From a virus: 64,000 bases of DNA. The stretch lies in IMG/VR virus record IMGVR_UViG_3300020175_001039, positions 30,556-94,555 of that record. One strand, 5' to 3'. A program made the position numbers and the translations under genes. The notes beneath the pieces were generated by a model. That model made no database searches and was not told where the DNA came from. It saw only the letters and a program-made list of their open reading frames with translations. Every line of letters begins with the position of its first letter. Position 1 is the stretch's first letter. This document shows, one piece after another, positions 23,250 through 31,423 of this stretch.

Positions 23250-23452
23250 TATGATTTACCTCCTGCCAAATAATTTACACTTTGTCTAATTTCACTTACT
23301 ACTAATGATTTAGGTTCAGTATATGAATGTGTACCCGCAAATTCAGCACGAACATACACATCGTTAGCTTGCAACTTTGCCCAAGTTGCATTAAGGTCTT
23401 TAATTTGTTTCTCAAATTCCTTGACTAGCTTTGTTACTTTTGGATCAATCAT
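23249..23452 (-). CDS. small hypothetical protein, 67 aa
   Basis: ATGA overlap with folE upstream and TAATG overlap with the phosphoribosyltransferase downstream. The N-terminus is helical (VTKLVKEFEKQIKDLNATWA), the rest mixed. No motif. Tight packing supports a real gene. Confidence 0.6.
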   Translation of the reverse strand: MIDPKVTKLVKEFEKQIKDLNATWAKLQANDVYVRAEFAGTHSYTEPKSLVVSEIRQSVNYLAGGKS

Positions 23453-24135
23453 CTCGGTGCAAACTCCTGTTGTAATTTAATATTATCAAAAAACTCTTGC
23501 TTACATGCTGGATCTTTGATAAAAGTACCGTTGAGTACAGTTGTTTGTGTTAATGAACTGTGTGCCATAATGCCACGATTTTCACAACAGCCGTGTGTTG
23601 CTTGAATGTAAACACCCACGTCTTCACTATCAGTTGCTTTTATAATCTCACGCATAATATCATTGCACAGTTCTTCCTGTAGTGTGCCACGTCTTGCACA
23701 CCACTGTGCAATGCGTGTATACTTTGAAAGTCCGATGACTTTCTCACCTGGAATGATACCAATATACGCAACACCGCTCACTGGTTGGTGATGATGACTA
23801 CACATTGATTTAAGCTCGCTACGAACTACCAACATGCCTTTGTATGCAGTACCATTGTCGTTTGGAAATGCAGTTGCAGTGGGTGGGGGCTCATATCGTC
23901 CTGCCATAATCTCATTAAAGTACATCTTGGCCAAGCGGCGAGCTGTGCCTTGTGAGTTAGGATCATTTTCGCGATCAATTAGCAGAGCGTCTAGTACACT
24001 TTCAAATGCTACTGTAGCATCTTCGATAAGTTCTTCCTTATCGCCATTCTGTAATACTTCAGAAATGTTATCGCCTGCCCAATGGCGGATATTTGCATCT
24101 TGCAAACGTTGTTTAATCTGGGAAGTCTTTGTCAT
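23449..24135 (-). CDS. folE: GTP cyclohydrolase I (FolE)
   Basis: A 228-residue FolE. Zinc ligands are visible as C112 and H115 in MCSHHHQP, and C183 in THGCCENRG. VIGLSKYTRIAQWCARR matches the family signature around residues 133-149. It turns GTP into dihydroneopterin triphosphate, the first step of both folate and 7-deazaguanine synthesis. QueD-like, QueE and DpdA-like proteins in this window point to the deazaguanine route, though DHFR and ThyA also make folate demand. It is first in its unit. Confidence 0.92.
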   Translation of the reverse strand: MTKTSQIKQRLQDANIRHWAGDNISEVLQNGDKEELIEDATVAFESVLDALLIDRENDPNSQGTARRLAKMYFNEIMAGRYEPPPTATAFPNDNGTAYKGMLVVRSELKSMCSHHHQPVSGVAYIGIIPGEKVIGLSKYTRIAQWCARRGTLQEELCNDIMREIIKATDSEDVGVYIQATHGCCENRGIMAHSSLTQTTVLNGTFIKDPACKQEFFDNIKLQQEFAPR

Positions 24136-24165
24136 ATACTATGTTCCTTTTATTTTATTACTACT

Positions 24166-24194
24166 ATTATATTATTATTTTCTTAGTTTGTCAA
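24166..24194 (-). promoter_or_regulatory. probable promoter for the folE unit
   Basis: Minus-strand TTGACA (24189-24194) followed 16-17 bp on by TAATAA/AATAAT (24166-24172). The whole gap is A/T-only enough that the -10 is ambiguous. It overlaps the end of the metallophosphoesterase gene. Confidence 0.5.
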
Positions 24195-24747
24195 CCAATA
24201 AGTCTAAGCTAATTGGCTTATAATTGATCTGCTCTACGCTAACTCCAATATATGGACCCTCGGGACTTGGGTTGCTATGCAGATGCCCATGTACGTTTGT
24301 GACAGTCATCCATTGTGATTGATCATATTTGTCTACGGCTCGGTCACCATTTGCATATTTAGGTCTAATTAAACTACCAGCTTCAACAGGAACATGAGTT
24401 AACAACAACTCCAAGTCTTGCATTTGTTTCCACATGCTAATATTAGTAAACCAGCCTCCTGATGCCATTAGCGGAATATCATCATGGTTGCCTACGATTA
24501 GTTCACACGTACCGTTCAATCTATGGAAGTTTTGTTCCATCCATCGCTGTCTATCTTGTTGAACAAAATCACCCAAATGGATAACGTGATCATTAGGACC
24601 AACTACGCTATTCCAACTCTCAATCATAAAATCATCAATATGATCAACACTAGCAAACCCAGGACGGGTTAAGTTACCTTCCCAGTCAGTAAACCCCAAC
24701 ATTTCTGGAAAATTAAAATGGGTATCGCTGATTAGGAAAGTACTCAT
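24175..24747 (-). CDS. calcineurin-like metallophosphoesterase, 190 aa
   Basis: Metal-binding motifs in order: SDTHFNFPEM (7-16), HLGDFVQ (about 57-63), VGNHDD (about 84-89), THVP (about 121) and HGHLHS near the end. Such enzymes cleave phosphomono- or phosphodiesters; phage members may act on nucleotides or DNA. Substrate unknown. It is adjacent to the glycosyltransferase, sharing TAATG-type spacing. Confidence 0.85.
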   Translation of the reverse strand: MSTFLISDTHFNFPEMLGFTDWEGNLTRPGFASVDHIDDFMIESWNSVVGPNDHVIHLGDFVQQDRQRWMEQNFHRLNGTCELIVGNHDDIPLMASGGWFTNISMWKQMQDLELLLTHVPVEAGSLIRPKYANGDRAVDKYDQSQWMTVTNVHGHLHSNPSPEGPYIGVSVEQINYKPISLDLLVDKLRK

Positions 24748-25811
24748 TATAGCCCTAGAAGTTTATCCACCATAACAGTTGCATTCAAGTAACTGTCCAT
24801 TAGGATATTTTGTTGTTTGTTAACCAGTTCCGCATATTCATCATAATTGTCAATACGCTCCTGGATAAATGCTACCAAGTTATCTTTATTACGAACATAT
24901 GAGTCATAATTTTCAGTCCACTCACTTGGGTATTTGAATTCTGGCAAATACATTTCAGCATAGCTACACCGATCCGGCAATACTGGAATTGCACCTGTTA
25001 GTACCGCTTCCATTACGCTGATACCCAAATTCTCGTGCAATGCACAACTAAAGATTACTTTGCTGGTTGCCATTACATCATAATACGCATCTTTATCCAA
25101 GTCCATTTTTTGTGTAATAACCATGTCAAAATCGTTACTGAGATCTTCTGCAATGTCAGGTTGCTTGTCTGCATTATAACGATGTGGCCACATTACCTTG
25201 TTGGTTTTCGTTCCACCCTGACGGTTAAGCAACGGCTCAATAATGAGTTCATGCGGCTGTCCACTGCGTATTGCCTTGCCTTCGTACTTTTCTGGAATGT
25301 CCAAGTTCTTGAGGAACATATTTTTGTGGCTATTGGTTGCAAAGTAATTATAATCACTGCTCATAAACCAACTTTGTTCTTGCAACCAAGGCCAAGGCTT
25401 GCTCATTTTGTATCCTAGGATGTCGCTTGGATCATAAGCGCCTGCATGCCAAATACTGTGGATTTCGACTGGGATATCCAATAAGTCACTCATGTATTTG
25501 ATAGGAGTAATAATAAAGTTCCAAGCGTCAGTAATCAAAAACTTGTCGCCCGCTTTGACTTTGCCGTTACTAAACATCTTGCTTACTGCGGTTGTTTGTG
25601 TTGACTTGTATACGTTAGTAGCACCAAAATCTAGGAACGCACCTTCAGTACGCTGTTCTGGAGCAAAGTCTTCACCATCAATTATTACAATTTGATAATC
25701 TAAACCTTCAACACCAATTCGTGCTGCCAATGTCTTGGGAATGTTATCATACCACTGTTTAGTATAACGTTGATCTATTGGTTCGATTGGAATAATCCAA
25801 ATAGTATTCAT
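24747..25811 (-). CDS. GT-B glycosyltransferase, resembles tRNA-queuosine mannosyltransferase type
   Basis: A 354-residue GT-B fold protein. The donor-binding half has MWPHRYNADKQPD (207-219) and FSCALHENLGISVMEAVLTGAIPVLPDRCSY in two blocks around 254-284, with the E-x7-E type HEN...MEA. PHR-x2-DK and LHE-x-x-GI-x-V-x-EA...P-x-L-P-x-R are motifs I associate with the DUF3524/QTMAN family that mannosylates queuosine in tRNA. Group 1 glycosyltransferases share part of this. Its position between folE and queD/dpdA suggests a possible action on a deazaguanine base. The fold is secure, the substrate is inference. Confidence 0.7.
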   Translation of the reverse strand: MNTIWIIPIEPIDQRYTKQWYDNIPKTLAARIGVEGLDYQIVIIDGEDFAPEQRTEGAFLDFGATNVYKSTQTTAVSKMFSNGKVKAGDKFLITDAWNFIITPIKYMSDLLDIPVEIHSIWHAGAYDPSDILGYKMSKPWPWLQEQSWFMSSDYNYFATNSHKNMFLKNLDIPEKYEGKAIRSGQPHELIIEPLLNRQGGTKTNKVMWPHRYNADKQPDIAEDLSNDFDMVITQKMDLDKDAYYDVMATSKVIFSCALHENLGISVMEAVLTGAIPVLPDRCSYAEMYLPEFKYPSEWTENYDSYVRNKDNLVAFIQERIDNYDEYAELVNKQQNILMDSYLNATVMVDKLLGL

Positions 25812-26023
25812 TTCTTTTCCTTTTTTACTTTGTGTTTGTTTTTGACTGGCGTTGTTACTTTCTTGTCATACCATCCCCAACGTTGTAGTAATGGTTCGAC
25901 AGCATGCTCGACTTGTGATTCATTCCAGTTATAAAGTTTTTTGAGATCTTTAAATAACTTATCTTTATCCGTATAGATACCCATCATGCTGACGATGTTT
26001 TTGTCAATTTCAATCCAGTTCAT
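25808..26023 (-). CDS. small hypothetical protein with basic tail, 71 aa
   Basis: ATGA overlap with the glycosyltransferase. The body has a winged-helix-like pattern (KLFKDLKKLYNWNESQVEHA, then LLQRWGWYDK) and ends in a strongly basic tail (KNKHKVKKEKK), so it may bind nucleic acid. No family recognised. Confidence 0.6.
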   Translation of the reverse strand: MNWIEIDKNIVSMMGIYTDKDKLFKDLKKLYNWNESQVEHAVEPLLQRWGWYDKKVTTPVKNKHKVKKEKK

Positions 26024-26826
26024 TATTCGCTAGCATCCACAATCATTTTAATATTGTATTCAAGTTTAGCATTAAATTCTTCGTCTGTCAAGTCATAACG
26101 TAAGCCTTCTGATAACGCTCTGCTAAAGCTCGCACTTACATTGTCATTAAGGCCAAGCCTATTACATGCTTCTGCTGTACTGTATCCGCCACTCAGGAAC
26201 ACAACCTGTTCTACATTAGGAAACACTGTAAGGTTGTGATACAGATTAGGTACTTCCGGCGGTGTTAGTTTGAGAATACATTTGCCTGGATATTCATCTA
26301 AGAACTCTTGCAAGTGATACATAAGAGCGTCTTCAACTTCAGCTTTGATAGGATGGTCAATAGGCACTTCTGGTTCAATAATAGGTACAAGTCCACAATC
26401 CCAAATAGTACGGGCAAGTGTAAACTGTTGTTTGAGTACAGGATGTACCATTCCTGTACCGTGTACAATACTACGCATCTTGGTGCCGTAGATTTTAGGA
26501 CCAATGCCGTTAGTAGCAAACTCTAACATTTGTTTTACTGGAAACTGTTTGAGTGTTCCATCAGCATCACATCCGCTATCAATCTTTAGGAACGTGTCAA
26601 TACCTTTTTCATCCAAGATGTTAACCATGCCACGTGTGACTGTGTCTTGGTAGAGGATTGCTCCCCAGATGTTTGAGTCGTTGAAGTCAGGACTGTTGAC
26701 CATTCTAAGACGCATAGCATGAACTTTCTCCATCTTGTCTGCTTCTGTGTATTCTTGTCCGTAACGTTCTAGTACGCCACCTGTTGAACCACCACTGTGA
26801 TCCATTGCTGCTATAAATCTACTCAT
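26023..26826 (-). CDS. fructose-bisphosphate aldolase, class I
   Basis: From the ATG at 26826 (ATGA overlap) the protein has 267 residues. DHSGGSTGGVLERYG, a lysine in FLKIDSG, KILKLTPP-like CILKLTPPEVP and FLSGGYSTAEACNRLGLN match bacterial class I FBP aldolase. Class I enzymes use a lysine Schiff base, so no metal is needed. In infection it may redirect carbon toward triose phosphates or the pentose pathway, as some marine phages do with other enzymes. It is an auxiliary metabolic gene candidate. Confidence 0.88.
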   Translation of the reverse strand: MSRFIAAMDHSGGSTGGVLERYGQEYTEADKMEKVHAMRLRMVNSPDFNDSNIWGAILYQDTVTRGMVNILDEKGIDTFLKIDSGCDADGTLKQFPVKQMLEFATNGIGPKIYGTKMRSIVHGTGMVHPVLKQQFTLARTIWDCGLVPIIEPEVPIDHPIKAEVEDALMYHLQEFLDEYPGKCILKLTPPEVPNLYHNLTVFPNVEQVVFLSGGYSTAEACNRLGLNDNVSASFSRALSEGLRYDLTDEEFNAKLEYNIKMIVDASE

Positions 26827-27149
26827 GATATAATCCAATCCATATTCATCCAGTCTGTATCTTCTGGCATCATCTCAACTTTGTCGCCGTGAATACCTTG
26901 TAACTGTGTCCAAATGTGTGCATTGTTCATCCTCAGTGTGTAGGACTCTTTATAACAACGATATCGAGACCCACTAGAACCAGAGAAGTAGTAGAACTCT
27001 TCGTCCTCTTCTACCTTTGTAATGCCACTGTTCATACGCCAACTGTCGCCATCTAAGTAACCACCAGATGTTCCAACAAGAAGACGATAGTGAGGATCAT
27101 CGCCTTTCATCTTGATAACGACCCAGTTATCACATGTGTAATCACTCAT
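26823..27149 (-). CDS. hypothetical protein, 108 aa
   Basis: The ATG at 27149 follows AGGGG and overlaps the HAD stop; the upstream part of the frame is a shadow of the HAD gene. The protein is strand-rich (YRLLVGTSGGYLDGDSWRMN, FYYFSGSSGSRYRCYKE), likely a small beta-barrel. No motif recognised. Confidence 0.65.
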   Translation of the reverse strand: MSDYTCDNWVVIKMKGDDPHYRLLVGTSGGYLDGDSWRMNSGITKVEEDEEFYYFSGSSGSRYRCYKESYTLRMNNAHIWTQLQGIHGDKVEMMPEDTDWMNMDWIIS

Positions 27150-27480
27150 AAGTTTCCCCTGTTTCGCGGAAGAAGTTTTCACTCCAAAATGCTTTGTCAT
27201 CAATCCAGATATCGTAGTTTTCTTTTTCACCTACGCTTAGTTCGTGATGCTTTGCACCCCACTTCATCAGCTGTGCATATGTAAGCTCGTAATAGTCCAC
27301 GCCACTAACGCACCCACGTGCAGTCATATATTTGATTGTATGTCCTGCATCGTATAGTGCATTTACTTTTGCAATGCGTTCTGGCATTGGGATATGATTA
27401 GCGTAGTCTTTTTTACCACCACTGTCAGGAATGATAACTTCTCGACAGATAGTCCCGTCAATATCAATAACATACTTCAT
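27142..27480 (-). CDS. HAD-superfamily phosphatase-like protein, 112 aa
   Basis: The HAD nucleophile motif VIDIDGTIC lies at residues 4-12 and KYMTARG (motif II, threonine) near 50, followed by the C-terminal IWIDDKAFW aspartates. It is short and lacks a cap. Such small HAD proteins in glycan clusters remove phosphate from sugars or nucleotides. It directly follows the nucleotidyltransferase-cupin gene, so action on the same sugar is plausible. Confidence 0.75.
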   Translation of the reverse strand: MKYVIDIDGTICREVIIPDSGGKKDYANHIPMPERIAKVNALYDAGHTIKYMTARGCVSGVDYYELTYAQLMKWGAKHHELSVGEKENYDIWIDDKAFWSENFFRETGETYE

Positions 27481-28241
27481 TAATCTCTTCTTTCAATATC
27501 TTCTTCACTGAGTTCAGATCCCATCCAAACCTCAATTACTTTTGCAGTAACTTCTCCTACATTGTGTGCTTTGTGCCAAGTTAATACTGGAATATCAATG
27601 CTGTCACCAGGACCATATGTTTTGCTTTCACGATCGCCGTTGGCAAATTCCAAGTCCATGCGAATTTTGCCTTCAATCACATGCCAGTGTTCACTGCGAA
27701 TAAAATGCCGTTGATCACTAAGTGGAGTTTCAGTACCAAAAGCAAGTTCTTTAACAGCCCAACCTGGACCATTGTGTAATACAGTGTAACTACCCCAGGC
27801 ACGTTGGGTTGTGGGTTGACTCCACTCCTTGAGTATCCAACTACTGCTATTGCGCTTATCATCACCGCCGACGCCAAACTCAAATGATAGGCGCGGATCA
27901 GTTACTGTCATTTCTGGAATATTATCTTTGCCGCGATCGCCGCCGTTTGCAAAAATAATTTCACTAGATTTACAGTTATTGAGAACTTTAGTTAGTGCAT
28001 CGCAAGCTGTATCGTCAGTATCATCAAATTTGATAACTTGATCAACAACTGCTAATTCACCGATAATACCAGCACGTTCAGTAAATGGCATGAAGGGCCG
28101 ACCCTTTTTTCGAGTCAGCCAATCATCACTATTCAAGGCAACAACCAAGACATCTCCCAATGCCTTGGCTGCTTTAAACATGCTAATGTGTCCGCTGTGA
28201 ACGGGATCAAAACCACCGCTTACTACAACCACACGATTCAT
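27480..28241 (-). CDS. cytidylyltransferase (RfaE/TagD type) fused to a mannose-6-phosphate isomerase-type cupin
   Basis: N-terminal GGFDPVHSGHISMFKAA (9-25) is the HxGH nucleotidylyltransferase site, with ALNSDDWLTRKKGRPFMPFTER typical of RfaE/Gmh. The C-terminal 110 residues begin WGSYTVLHNGPGWAVKEL, contain HFIRSEHWHVIEGK and end with VLTWHKAHNVGE and IEVWMGSELSEEDIERRD, the signature of the type II mannose-6-phosphate isomerase cupin of ManC proteins. So a nucleotide transferase different from that of ManC is joined to the ManC-type cupin. It probably makes an activated sugar. I have not met this pairing before. Confidence 0.85.
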   Translation of the reverse strand: MNRVVVVSGGFDPVHSGHISMFKAAKALGDVLVVALNSDDWLTRKKGRPFMPFTERAGIIGELAVVDQVIKFDDTDDTACDALTKVLNNCKSSEIIFANGGDRGKDNIPEMTVTDPRLSFEFGVGGDDKRNSSSWILKEWSQPTTQRAWGSYTVLHNGPGWAVKELAFGTETPLSDQRHFIRSEHWHVIEGKIRMDLEFANGDRESKTYGPGDSIDIPVLTWHKAHNVGEVTAKVIEVWMGSELSEEDIERRD

Positions 28242-28242
28242 A

Positions 28243-28572
28243 TCAATCTGCCTTTACGTTGTCACGAAAATGGACAAGACGACCAACATGGATCTTTAGT
28301 TTTTTGGGGCTACGATCCTTGTGTAGCCTTAGCGTTAAATCAAAGGTCACTGCGTTATTTTTTTCAACAGTGATGATTTCAAATTCACGCAATTTCCAGC
28401 TTGAACTCAAGTCGCCTAGGTAGGCATGAAACAAGCTAGTAACCTTTGCTGTGTCTTTGTGGTTATAAATCAAACCATCATATGGTTGGATAATTTTAAG
28501 AAGATCGTATTTGATCTCCGGCAAAGTATAGTAGCCACCAATACGATATTGATTTGGTTTAGTGTTGGACAT
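28243..28572 (-). CDS. hypothetical protein, 109 aa
   Basis: Between the cytidylyltransferase and the QueD-like gene. Strand-rich with a positively charged C-terminal half (LTLRLHKDRSPKKLKIHVGRLVHF). No motif or cysteines. Function unknown. Confidence 0.65.
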   Translation of the reverse strand: MSNTKPNQYRIGGYYTLPEIKYDLLKIIQPYDGLIYNHKDTAKVTSLFHAYLGDLSSSWKLREFEIITVEKNNAVTFDLTLRLHKDRSPKKLKIHVGRLVHFRDNVKAD

Positions 28573-28583
28573 TTTATTATTCC

Positions 28584-28973
28584 TTAGTTTGAGTTAAATG
28601 TCATTGTTGCGCCGTTTTCATTATCTTCAGCAACAGTGATAGTAATGTCGCGGCCCGGGTATTTGTTGTTAATAGTTGTTGCTAGTTCTTCAGCAATCAT
28701 TTCACAACTACGATGATTGAGATTCAGCGTTCCTACTGAATACAGTGATTGTAGCCACCGCTTGAATTGGATAAATTCAATATCTCGATCATTGTGTTGT
28801 ACATCAATTGCTACACGGAAGTGAAAGATATGACGATGTGCGTATCCTAAGAAACTTACGTCATCCCAATCGCCTGTGGCCAGGGAAGGGTCATCAATTG
28901 CAGCTGGGTACAAGTGTACCCCTTCTTGTTGAAAGGTTACCCAAATTTGACGCTGTGAAACTTGAACACCCAT
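28584..28973 (-). CDS. queD: QueD/PTPS-like 6-carboxytetrahydropterin synthase, phage variant
   Basis: A 129-residue protein of T-fold size. Candidate zinc ligands are H20 (GVHLYPA) and H46/H48 (YAHRHIFHF), matching the spacing of the family His residues; SCEMIAEELATTI resembles the PTxENLA segment, and TITVAEDNENGATM the V-x-V-x-E strand. The first block GVHLYPAA is typical of a divergent phage PTPS branch. QueD turns dihydroneopterin triphosphate into 6-carboxytetrahydropterin for QueE. It lies two genes from the DpdA-like gene. Identity is likely, not certain. Confidence 0.6.
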   Translation of the reverse strand: MGVQVSQRQIWVTFQQEGVHLYPAAIDDPSLATGDWDDVSFLGYAHRHIFHFRVAIDVQHNDRDIEFIQFKRWLQSLYSVGTLNLNHRSCEMIAEELATTINNKYPGRDITITVAEDNENGATMTFNSN

Positions 28974-28976
28974 CGT

Positions 28977-29162
28977 CTACGTGTCCTCGCCAACTTGCGC
29001 ACGAAGAAGCTTCAAGATTTCCCAAAGTTTCCAATCAATTGCTTCCGCATATTTCATCATTTGCGCACCATCTAGTCCTGGCACAGATACTTCCGTTGTA
29101 TTAGTATCTGTTGTTGTTGTAGTAGTACCTTCTTCATCAATTAGTCTGATCTTTTTCGCCAT
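28977..29162 (-). CDS. small hypothetical protein, 61 aa
   Basis: Sits between the DpdA-like and QueD-like genes, two to three bases from each. The N-terminal half is a Thr-rich linker (EEGTTTTTTDTNTTEV), the C-terminal half a helix (AQMMKYAEAIDWKLWEILKLL). It could be a short linker or partner protein of the modification enzymes; nothing in the sequence shows this. Confidence 0.6.
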   Translation of the reverse strand: MAKKIRLIDEEGTTTTTTDTNTTEVSVPGLDGAQMMKYAEAIDWKLWEILKLLRAQVGEDT

Positions 29163-29164
29163 AA

Positions 29165-30664
29165 TTAGGCCTCCATATTTGTTAAGATTGTGTTTGCTTG
29201 TTCAGCAGCTTCATTGTCGTAATCTGCAGAGATGATATCATCCTGCATTTTACTTACTTTAAAGAGTCCACTCATCGAGTTGTTTGATGTTTTAAGACTC
29301 TTCTGTCCGTTAAAGTCCGCCATCATTGCTCCAGCTTCGTCTAACATCTGCATTGGTGTTTCACTTTTAAATAGTTCTTCAATAAAGTTAGACATATACA
29401 ATGCATTACGTGGTACCCAAGGATCAAATTGATCCTCTTTACTACCATTCTTTACTTTGCGCCATTCGTGATGACTAGTTTTAAATTGTGTTGTAGCAAC
29501 ATCTGTCAATGCATTAGCACGTTGGACACTTTCAATGTGACTATATACATTGTGACCCATCTGTAGGAAGTAGCTGAGGCTATCCCACGAAGTCTTGCCT
29601 TCTTTGCCATTCTTGTTCAACATGCCTGGATGATACCAATTAATATCCCCCATAGTTAAACGATCACCAACTGCGCCGCCCCAAGGGAACGGAATCTCAC
29701 TACCTGCTAATGTTTTGCTATCTACTGCACTATCCATAACATAACCAAATTTGTTATTACGATGTGTGTGCTGTGTGTACACTTGTCCCATTGCCGTAGC
29801 AATAAAAGGACTTGCACAATCAAACATAACATCAATATCTTCATTAACTGTTGAACGTAATGCACGTTTAATAGCAGTAAATGCAGTTGCCCATTCCAGT
29901 TTACTTGTTCCTAGATAGTGCAACAAGTCACGCTTTCCACGCTCCAGCTGATTATCATCACGCATTTGAATAAGTGTGCGCAATACAATATTGATATCAT
30001 TCTTGGTGCTACCACCAAAAGCAAAGCCATCAAGATCATGGTGCTTCATACTTTGATACCAATGATTTGCTTCTGCCCAATTACGTCCTTGCATAACATT
30101 TAGATATTTTGTTTGGAATTTACGATGCTTTTTAAACCAGTTTACATTAAAATCAGTGTATTCCAAACATTCATTGAATGAAGTAATGCCTGTACGCTCA
30201 GTAAATGTAGGTTCAGCTGCCAATGTTGGGATATCCAAAATCATTGAATAGTCTGCTGTATACTCCAACCAGTTTAGAATAGTTTCACGTAAACTATCAT
30301 CTGTCTTAAAGTTTTTCCAATCACACTTAATAACACCTTTAATGATCTGGAACCCACCTGAGTCTCCTAGGATGAATGTCTTTTCACGATCACGTGCTTG
30401 TACCATGTTATCGCTTACATATGCTTTGTCGAGATTTAACTGTGCATGTCCTGCAGAGTATAGCCCCCATTTGTATGGAAAGTAACTATCCTCTTTGAGG
30501 AAGTCCATGCCTTCCAAACCTTTTTCAAAGCCTGCTGGCACACGTTCATCAGGGATGAAGTCTGTGCCTTGTTCACGATATTTTGCAAGCACATTGTTAT
30601 AGAAGGTGCTAATGCTGGGCAAAAACACACTATAATCTTTGTTGCTAGCTGTTAAGTTTGACAT
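29165..30664 (-). CDS. dpdA: DpdA/TGT-like 7-deazaguanine transglycosylase
   Basis: A 499-residue TIM-barrel protein of the tRNA-guanine transglycosylase superfamily. Motifs in order: GDSGGFQI (100-107, base-recognition D101), ILDIPT (142-147), VMQGRN (190-195), FAFGGS (214-219), HYLGTS (249-254) and DVMFDCASP (278-286), where D282 corresponds to the TGT nucleophile. The C-terminal CxCx2C zinc site of bacterial TGT is missing, as in DNA-acting DpdA proteins. DpdA exchanges guanine in DNA for a 7-deazaguanine base. With FolE, QueD-like and QueE it makes a near-complete DNA modification pathway. It lies beside the clamp gene. Confidence 0.85.
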   Translation of the reverse strand: MSNLTASNKDYSVFLPSISTFYNNVLAKYREQGTDFIPDERVPAGFEKGLEGMDFLKEDSYFPYKWGLYSAGHAQLNLDKAYVSDNMVQARDREKTFILGDSGGFQIIKGVIKCDWKNFKTDDSLRETILNWLEYTADYSMILDIPTLAAEPTFTERTGITSFNECLEYTDFNVNWFKKHRKFQTKYLNVMQGRNWAEANHWYQSMKHHDLDGFAFGGSTKNDINIVLRTLIQMRDDNQLERGKRDLLHYLGTSKLEWATAFTAIKRALRSTVNEDIDVMFDCASPFIATAMGQVYTQHTHRNNKFGYVMDSAVDSKTLAGSEIPFPWGGAVGDRLTMGDINWYHPGMLNKNGKEGKTSWDSLSYFLQMGHNVYSHIESVQRANALTDVATTQFKTSHHEWRKVKNGSKEDQFDPWVPRNALYMSNFIEELFKSETPMQMLDEAGAMMADFNGQKSLKTSNNSMSGLFKVSKMQDDIISADYDNEAAEQANTILTNMEA

Positions 30665-30667
30665 GTT

Positions 30668-31423
30668 TTATACCGACAATGCTGGAAGGATATAGTTATA
30701 TTCGCCGATGCCAGTGTCGATTGTAATTTGCAACGCACCCATTGCACTGATGTGCAAAGTACATTGTGCTGTCATGCCCAACTTCAATACACTCAAGAAT
30801 TGTGTAAGTGGCCAACTAAAGCCCTCGCCCAGTTCACCAGTTACATTAGTAGCAAATGTACGCTTACCAACAAAACTACCACCAGTATCACCAACAGTAA
30901 CGATTAGGTTACCATCTTGTGTCTTTAGGCTAAAGTTGGGTTCAATGCCACCATAAATGCCAGCAATTTCCTGCAACTCACTTACTTTTTGCTTTGTAGG
31001 CTCAACAGTGATATCCCAGTTTGGCATTGAGTTAAATTCAATGTTTTCAAATGTACTGAGTACCTGGCGTTCATTCATTAGACGATATCGGTCGTTATTG
31101 CCTTGTGTGTCTTTGAATAGCAATGCTTGTGGTGTTGTTGCACCATCTTTTTCCTGCATTACCATTTCTACAGTCGCGCCATCTTCTTTGTATGTGCGGA
31201 TGCCGCTAATGCCGTTCAAGAACGCCAAGTTGCCAAATCCAAACACACCAGAAAATTCTGGAAGTGCATTGTGTAGTTTCGCTTTGATAATCACAGTGCG
31301 CTCTGTGTCTACTGCATCGAACTTGGTAGTAGAAGCATCACCTTCTACTTTAACAAAGTTTACGATGCCCAAGCTCGCAGTCATTTTAACTACGTCTTGA
31401 ACTACGTCTTTAATAGTACTCAT
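30668..31423 (-). CDS. sliding clamp DNA polymerase accessory protein (gp45-like)
   Basis: A 251-residue two-domain protein, slightly longer than T4 gp45 (228). The strand pattern TVIIKAKLHNALPEFSGVFG, NLAFLNGISG and ITVEPTKQKVSELQEIAGI, then TVGDTGGSFVGKRTF, with ALQITIDTGIGEYNYILPAL at the end, fits clamp folds and the Tyr/Leu-rich edge. T4 clamp also activates late transcription, which would suit the TATAAATA promoters. It is the first gene behind the promoter at 31464-31492, then dpdA. Similarity is to fold and position, so medium-high confidence. Confidence 0.65.
   Translation of the reverse strand: MSTIKDVVQDVVKMTASLGIVNFVKVEGDASTTKFDAVDTERTVIIKAKLHNALPEFSGVFGFGNLAFLNGISGIRTYKEDGATVEMVMQEKDGATTPQALLFKDTQGNNDRYRLMNERQVLSTFENIEFNSMPNWDITVEPTKQKVSELQEIAGIYGGIEPNFSLKTQDGNLIVTVGDTGGSFVGKRTFATNVTGELGEGFSWPLTQFLSVLKLGMTAQCTLHISAMGALQITIDTGIGEYNYILPALSV

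Noticed and set aside
22674-24135. FolE unit as only folate metabolism
   Set aside because: ThyA and DHFR do use folate, but FolE, QueD-like, QueE and DpdA-like together are better explained by deazaguanine synthesis; both uses may coexist.
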